From positions 1 through 8,813 of the forward strand of contig CALHAO010000146.1 of NCBI GenBank assembly GCA_937931765.1: 8,813 bases of DNA. The letters run 5' to 3'. The position numbers and the translations under genes were made by a program. Of the stretch, positions 5,834 to 8,813 are shown piece after piece. Under the pieces are notes generated by a model, which was not told the origin of the DNA, made no database searches, and saw only the letters and a program-made list of their open reading frames with translations. Every line of letters starts with the position of its first letter. Position 1 is the stretch's first letter. Source of the DNA: an uncultured Thiotrichaceae bacterium (lineage in GTDB: Bacteria; Pseudomonadota; Gammaproteobacteria; Thiotrichales; Thiotrichaceae).

Positions 5834-7435
5834 ATGGAAAGTTTTGCAGAAGACATAAGGCACCAAACGCCCGTCCCTTTTAATGATGCCCACCTCGCAG
5901 CAATACGTGAGGTATCAACCGAAGTCGAATGGCTGAAGGGGTATGTTGTCATTAAGCCAGGCGACCCATTGAACACTTTTGTTTACCTACTGGAAGGTTC
6001 TATTGAAGTCTTTAACCTCCAGACCGGCGAAGCCTACTTGGAGGCTTATCTTAGCGCAGGCCAGTTTACCGGAGAAATTGGCTTTCTTACTCAGGCGGCG
6101 GCCACCGCCGCATTGAGAGTGCGCGAAAACTGTAGAGTGTTACTTACACCGCGCCCTGAAATGTTACAACTCATGTCACGTATCCCTGAGCTAAGTGACA
6201 ATATCATTTCGGCATTTGCCAGCCGCCGACACCGACAGGTCATGTTTAAAGATGGTAGCCTTATTCTTGTCGGCGCGGAACAAGACAAAGCTGTGCGTAA
6301 AGTCGAGTCGTTTCTGAGTCGCAATAAAATCGCATATGATGCTATTCCGCTGGATGCACCGGCAGCCAAAGTGTGGTGCGGTGACAATGTAAAACCTGGA
6401 TTATTTTTTGGCGATGGCGCACAAATCGAGAACCCTTCAATCGAGCAGATTGCAAAGCTACTCGGATTGGATCAGGCGGCGGTTTCAGGTACGCGTGTGG
6501 ATGTACTCATTGCAGGCGGCGGCCCGGCTGGTGTTGCCGCTGCTGTGTATGCTGGCGCAGAAGGTCTTTCCTCTATTTTGGTTGAGGAATTAGCCGTCGG
6601 CGGACAGGCAGGTACTTCATCAAGAATTGAAAACTACCTTGGTTTTCCTACCGGCATTTCAGGTGGCGATCTGATCTGGCGCGGTGAAGTTCAGGCAATG
6701 AAATTCGGCACACAATTTGTACTACCCCGCCGGGTTGAAGCGCTGCAAAAGGAAGCATCAGGCAGATTTACTGCGACCTTAAATGACGGCACTAGCTTTG
6801 ATGCAGCTGCCGTTGTAGTAGCTACCGGCGTGCAATACCGACGCTTACCGTGGAAGCGGCTGGAAGACTTTGAGGGCGCAGGTGTCTATTATGCTGCGAC
6901 TGAAAATGAGGCACGTTTATGCGCGGGTGAAGAAGTCATTATCGTTGGTGGCGGTAACTCCGCCGGGCAGGCCGCTATGTATCTCAGCAGAACCGCCAAA
7001 CATGTTCATCTAATGGTCAGAAGCGATTCGCTTGCCAGCTCCATGTCTGAATACCTCACCAACCGCTTAGATGCTGATCCGGCAATCACGATTCATTATA
7101 AAGCCCAGATCGAATCGCTGGAGGGAAACAACGTATTATCCCAAGTAACTTGTCAAATCAAAGGCCAACAACAAACAATACCTGCATGCGGCGTCTTCGT
7201 GATGGTAGGAGCTGCGCCTAATACAAAATGGTTGTCTGAGTTAATCACTTTGGATAACAAAGGCTTTGTTGTCACTGGAGAATCCTGTGGTGGACGTTCT
7301 CAATACGAAACATCTGTTAATGGTATTTTTGCTGTTGGTGATGTACGGGCGGGTTCGGTCAAACGTGTTGCCTCTTCGGTTGGGGAAGGCTCAGTGGTGA
7401 TTTCTGATGTTTGGAACCATGTAAACTCTGAATAA
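5834..7435 (+). CDS. cNMP-binding-like / thioredoxin-like / thioredoxin-reductase-like fusion flavoprotein
   Basis: This 533-residue oxidoreductase has three parts. Residues about 20-140 are a cyclic-nucleotide-binding-like beta-barrel (KPGDPLNTFVYLLEGSIEVF, with GEIGFL at 80-85). Residues about 145-215 resemble a thioredoxin/glutaredoxin-like domain. Residues 222-533 are a thioredoxin-reductase-like FAD/NAD(P)H module, with FAD motif GGGPAG at 228-233, VVVATG, NAD(P) motif GGGNSA at 372-377 and C-terminal FAD motif AVGD at 500-503. The CxxC disulfide of true thioredoxin reductase is replaced by YYAAT (352-356), and no CxxC exists elsewhere. The Arg that binds the cyclic phosphate in CRP also appears absent (AATAALR). 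It is therefore unlikely to reduce thioredoxin or bind cAMP in the usual way. Such fusions are a known but poorly understood family. AGG lies seven bases before the ATG. Confidence 0.9.
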   Translation: MESFAEDIRHQTPVPFNDAHLAAIREVSTEVEWLKGYVVIKPGDPLNTFVYLLEGSIEVFNLQTGEAYLEAYLSAGQFTGEIGFLTQAAATAALRVRENCRVLLTPRPEMLQLMSRIPELSDNIISAFASRRHRQVMFKDGSLILVGAEQDKAVRKVESFLSRNKIAYDAIPLDAPAAKVWCGDNVKPGLFFGDGAQIENPSIEQIAKLLGLDQAAVSGTRVDVLIAGGGPAGVAAAVYAGAEGLSSILVEELAVGGQAGTSSRIENYLGFPTGISGGDLIWRGEVQAMKFGTQFVLPRRVEALQKEASGRFTATLNDGTSFDAAAVVVATGVQYRRLPWKRLEDFEGAGVYYAATENEARLCAGEEVIIVGGGNSAGQAAMYLSRTAKHVHLMVRSDSLASSMSEYLTNRLDADPAITIHYKAQIESLEGNNVLSQVTCQIKGQQQTIPACGVFVMVGAAPNTKWLSELITLDNKGFVVTGESCGGRSQYETSVNGIFAVGDVRAGSVKRVASSVGEGSVVISDVWNHVNSE

Positions 7436-7454
7436 CTGATTGATGATAATGCCT

Positions 7455-7503
7455 CAGGTGCGCTAGAGTAAAAAGTTCTGGCGCGCCTGCGAGTGAAATT
7501 TTT
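7455..7503 (+). terminator. Probable terminator after the flavoprotein operon
   Basis: A long hairpin has a 9-bp outer stem (7455-7463 with 7481-7489, one G-U) continued by weaker pairs around an AAAAA loop. TTTTT follows only after nine bases (7499-7503), so intrinsic termination is likely but not ideal. It lies between convergent genes and may serve both. Confidence 0.5.
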
Positions 7504-7511
7504 AATGTCTT

Positions 7512-8036
7512 TTACTTAGACATAATAGATTGAATGTAAGCAGCAGTTGCAGGGTCGAGAGTCGAATCATGACGGATGACCTTCAACTTACCATCCCGAA
7601 AGCTGAGTGTATCAACATTGATGGCAGAACCAACATATTTGAGTTCTGATTTACGCTCAAACACAGTGAGATAGCTGGTGACAACAATATCTTTACCAGA
7701 TTGATTGATAACCAGGTTTGAGGCTGTATGACGCTTATTTGTGATAAACGGAGATACTTTCTCAAGAGCTGCTGCTACTTCTTTTGGCCCTGTAGCATCA
7801 CCAAACCCAGATACAAAAACACCATCTGTAGCGAAGAAACTTGCATATAACTTATAATCACCCTCGTCGAGGGCGTGATTTAGCCTCGCAATTATCTGAC
7901 GTGCGGCAAGATCGTCTTCGACACTGACCTCATAAGGATTAGAAATATAGTCAGCCTCGGCAGCGCTAGTCGAACTAAAGGAAAAAATCAGTAGGCTTAA
8001 GTTGAAAATGACTATTTTTTGTAATACCTGTTTCAT
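7512..8036 (-). CDS. Exported SnoaL-like (NTF2-fold) protein
   Basis: With the start at 8036 this is a 174-residue secreted protein. The N-terminus MKQVLQKIVIFNLSLLIFSF, followed by SSTSAAEAD, is a clear signal peptide, with a probable cut near AAEA and no lipobox Cys. The mature part begins DDLAARQIIARLNHALDEGD and continues with ASFFATDGVFVSGFGDATG, KRHTASNLVIN and FRDGKLKVIRHDSTLDP, a complete SnoaL_4-like NTF2 pattern. The frame extends to a TTG at 8108, but GGAG lies seven bases before the ATG at 8036 and the extension would bury the signal peptide behind a basic tail. It is divergent from the LysR gene at 8215 and convergent with the flavoprotein operon. It shares a superfamily with the protein at 5361, including the KRH-x-x-(S/T)-N motif, but the two are distant in sequence. 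Confidence 0.85.
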   Translation of the reverse strand: MKQVLQKIVIFNLSLLIFSFSSTSAAEADYISNPYEVSVEDDLAARQIIARLNHALDEGDYKLYASFFATDGVFVSGFGDATGPKEVAAALEKVSPFITNKRHTASNLVINQSGKDIVVTSYLTVFERKSELKYVGSAINVDTLSFRDGKLKVIRHDSTLDPATAAYIQSIMSK

Positions 8037-8089
8037 TGTTGGACTCCATATAGAATGTGACTGTTTCCGGATAGATTGACGTTGCCTCT

Positions 8090-8179
8090 TTAGTTTGCTT
8101 GGGAACAATTTTTAATTGGTGCCCACAACACAATCTGTCCATCGAGTTTGAGTTCCAAAGTATGAATAGGTAAACGCAT
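8090..8179 (-). CDS. Possible 29-codon small ORF
   Basis: ATG at 8179 opens a short frame beginning MRLPIHTLELKLDGQIVLW and ending at TAA 8090, inside the divergent intergenic region. AGGGA lies nine bases before it, within the 8184-8196 palindrome. It could be a leader peptide, a remnant of a broken gene, or chance. It resembles nothing I know. Confidence 0.2.
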   Translation of the reverse strand: MRLPIHTLELKLDGQIVLWAPIKNCSQAN

Positions 8180-8180
8180 A

Positions 8181-8208
8181 TTGATTAGTCCCTAATTTTG
8201 GCTATCAT
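8181..8208 (+). promoter_or_regulatory. Candidate promoter and operator of the second LysR gene
   Basis: TTGATT (8181-8186) and TATCAT (8203-8208, five of six matches) are 16 bases apart. A perfect inverted repeat ATTAG-TCC-CTAAT (8184-8196) fills the spacer, a position where a bound protein would block polymerase. The predicted transcription start falls at or next to the ATG at 8215. A second 5-3-5 dyad, CAATT-TTT-AATTG, lies at 8106-8118. Confidence 0.4.
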
Positions 8209-8214
8209 TAATCC

Positions 8215-8813
8215 ATGAATGACTTAATAGATAAACATTTGTCAGATCTCGCGCTATTTGTACGCGTTGTCAATGCTAGTGGCTTTAGTGCTGCATCCAA
8301 ACAAATAAAAATGCCTCAGGCCACAGTGAGCCGACGTATTGCACAACTTGAAGAAAAGCTGGGCACCCGGCTTCTGAATAGAACCACCAGAAGCGTGGTG
8401 CTCACAGAAACAGGCCGACATGTCTATAAACACGCCAAGCTCATGCTCGAACATGGCGAGTCCGCCAGTGCCAGTATCGAAATCATGAAAGCCGCGCCTA
8501 CCGGAACACTTAATATTACGAGCACGGTTCCACTCGGCCAATATTTCCTGTCGGACTTAGTCGCACGTTTTATGAGTAAATATTCCAATGTTTCGATTAA
8601 TATCGAACTTACCAGTAGGCGCGTTAACATTCTGAAAGAAGGCTTTGACATTGCCATACGGATTGGCAAACAGCCAGACTCAGGATTAGCGTTGACACGC
8701 ATTGGAACGCTCAGGCGTGGCTTTTACACTACACAGGACTATTTGCGAAATGCACGACCGTTGAAACACCCTGATGATCTTGAGAATCATCCTATTCTGG
8801 CATTTTCTAAAGC
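8215..8813 (+). CDS. LysR-family transcriptional regulator, 5' part (cut by window end)
   Basis: 199 codons of about 300 are visible. The winged helix-turn-helix (residues about 9-66) reads LSDLALFVRVVNASGFSAAS, then KMPQATVSRRIAQLEEKLGT, then RLLNRTTRSVVLTETG. The effector domain follows with APTGTLNITSTVPLGQYFL and ILKEGFDIAIRIGKQPDSGL, of the CrgA/PecT-like kind. The frame is open to the right edge. The ATG at 8215 is the first possible: an in-frame stop lies two codons upstream, and no Shine-Dalgarno sequence precedes it. It is divergent from the exported SnoaL-like gene, which is its likeliest target. The DNA-binding part is related to, but clearly different from, the LysR at 4337-5278, so a recent duplication is unlikely. 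Confidence 0.92.
   Translation, partial: MNDLIDKHLSDLALFVRVVNASGFSAASKQIKMPQATVSRRIAQLEEKLGTRLLNRTTRSVVLTETGRHVYKHAKLMLEHGESASASIEIMKAAPTGTLNITSTVPLGQYFLSDLVARFMSKYSNVSINIELTSRRVNILKEGFDIAIRIGKQPDSGLALTRIGTLRRGFYTTQDYLRNARPLKHPDDLENHPILAFSK

Noticed and set aside
6091..6387. Minus-strand frame of 98 codons
   Set aside because: It is a shadow of the flavoprotein gene, as are the frames at 6408-6593 (plus) and 5595-5831 (minus, mostly over the SnoaL gene).
8037..8108. Upstream extension of the exported SnoaL-like gene from TTG 8108
   Set aside because: It would place 24 basic residues before the signal peptide, while ATG 8036 has an excellent GGAG site.
8254..8702. Two minus-strand frames near the right edge
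   Set aside because: Both are opposite the clear LysR coding frame that starts at 8215.

Overview
The window looks like a piece of a free-living, moderate-GC proteobacterial chromosome, most likely gammaproteobacterial. The pointers are a leucine-catabolism acyl-CoA dehydrogenase under a LiuR-like palindrome, a tRNA-Phe gene of E. coli-like sequence with an encoded CCA end, two LysR regulators, and Shine-Dalgarno-led genes with sigma70-like promoters. This assignment is an inference from family knowledge, not from a search. No insertion sequence, integrase, phage module or CRISPR array was seen.

Left part (1-2063, minus strand): the first 331 codons of isovaleryl-CoA dehydrogenase run off the left edge. 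Its upstream region carries two adjacent perfect palindromes. Behind them is a separate TAXI-type periplasmic solute-binding protein gene with its own terminator.

Middle (2064-4336): a small helix-turn-helix/coiled-coil protein gene, then tRNA-Phe on the minus strand with a clear promoter and intrinsic terminator, then a 400-residue membrane-anchored coiled-coil protein of unknown function. A palindromic 35-nt repeat occurs three times here. Two copies in direct orientation lie before the membrane protein gene, and one in inverted orientation fills the gap just after it. No coding sequence or RNA gene explains these copies.

Right part (4337-8813): a LysR regulator is divergent from a two-gene operon. 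The operon encodes a cytosolic SnoaL-like (NTF2-fold) protein and a three-part flavoprotein: a cyclic-nucleotide-binding-like domain, a thioredoxin-like linker domain and a thioredoxin-reductase-like domain. The flavoprotein lacks the redox CxxC and, probably, the cAMP-contacting arginine. Next comes a second divergent pair, an exported SnoaL-like protein and another LysR regulator that is cut by the right edge. The layout suggests two small LysR-controlled modules built around NTF2-fold proteins, one coupled to an unusual flavin oxidoreductase. The substrate or stress they answer to cannot be read from the sequence.
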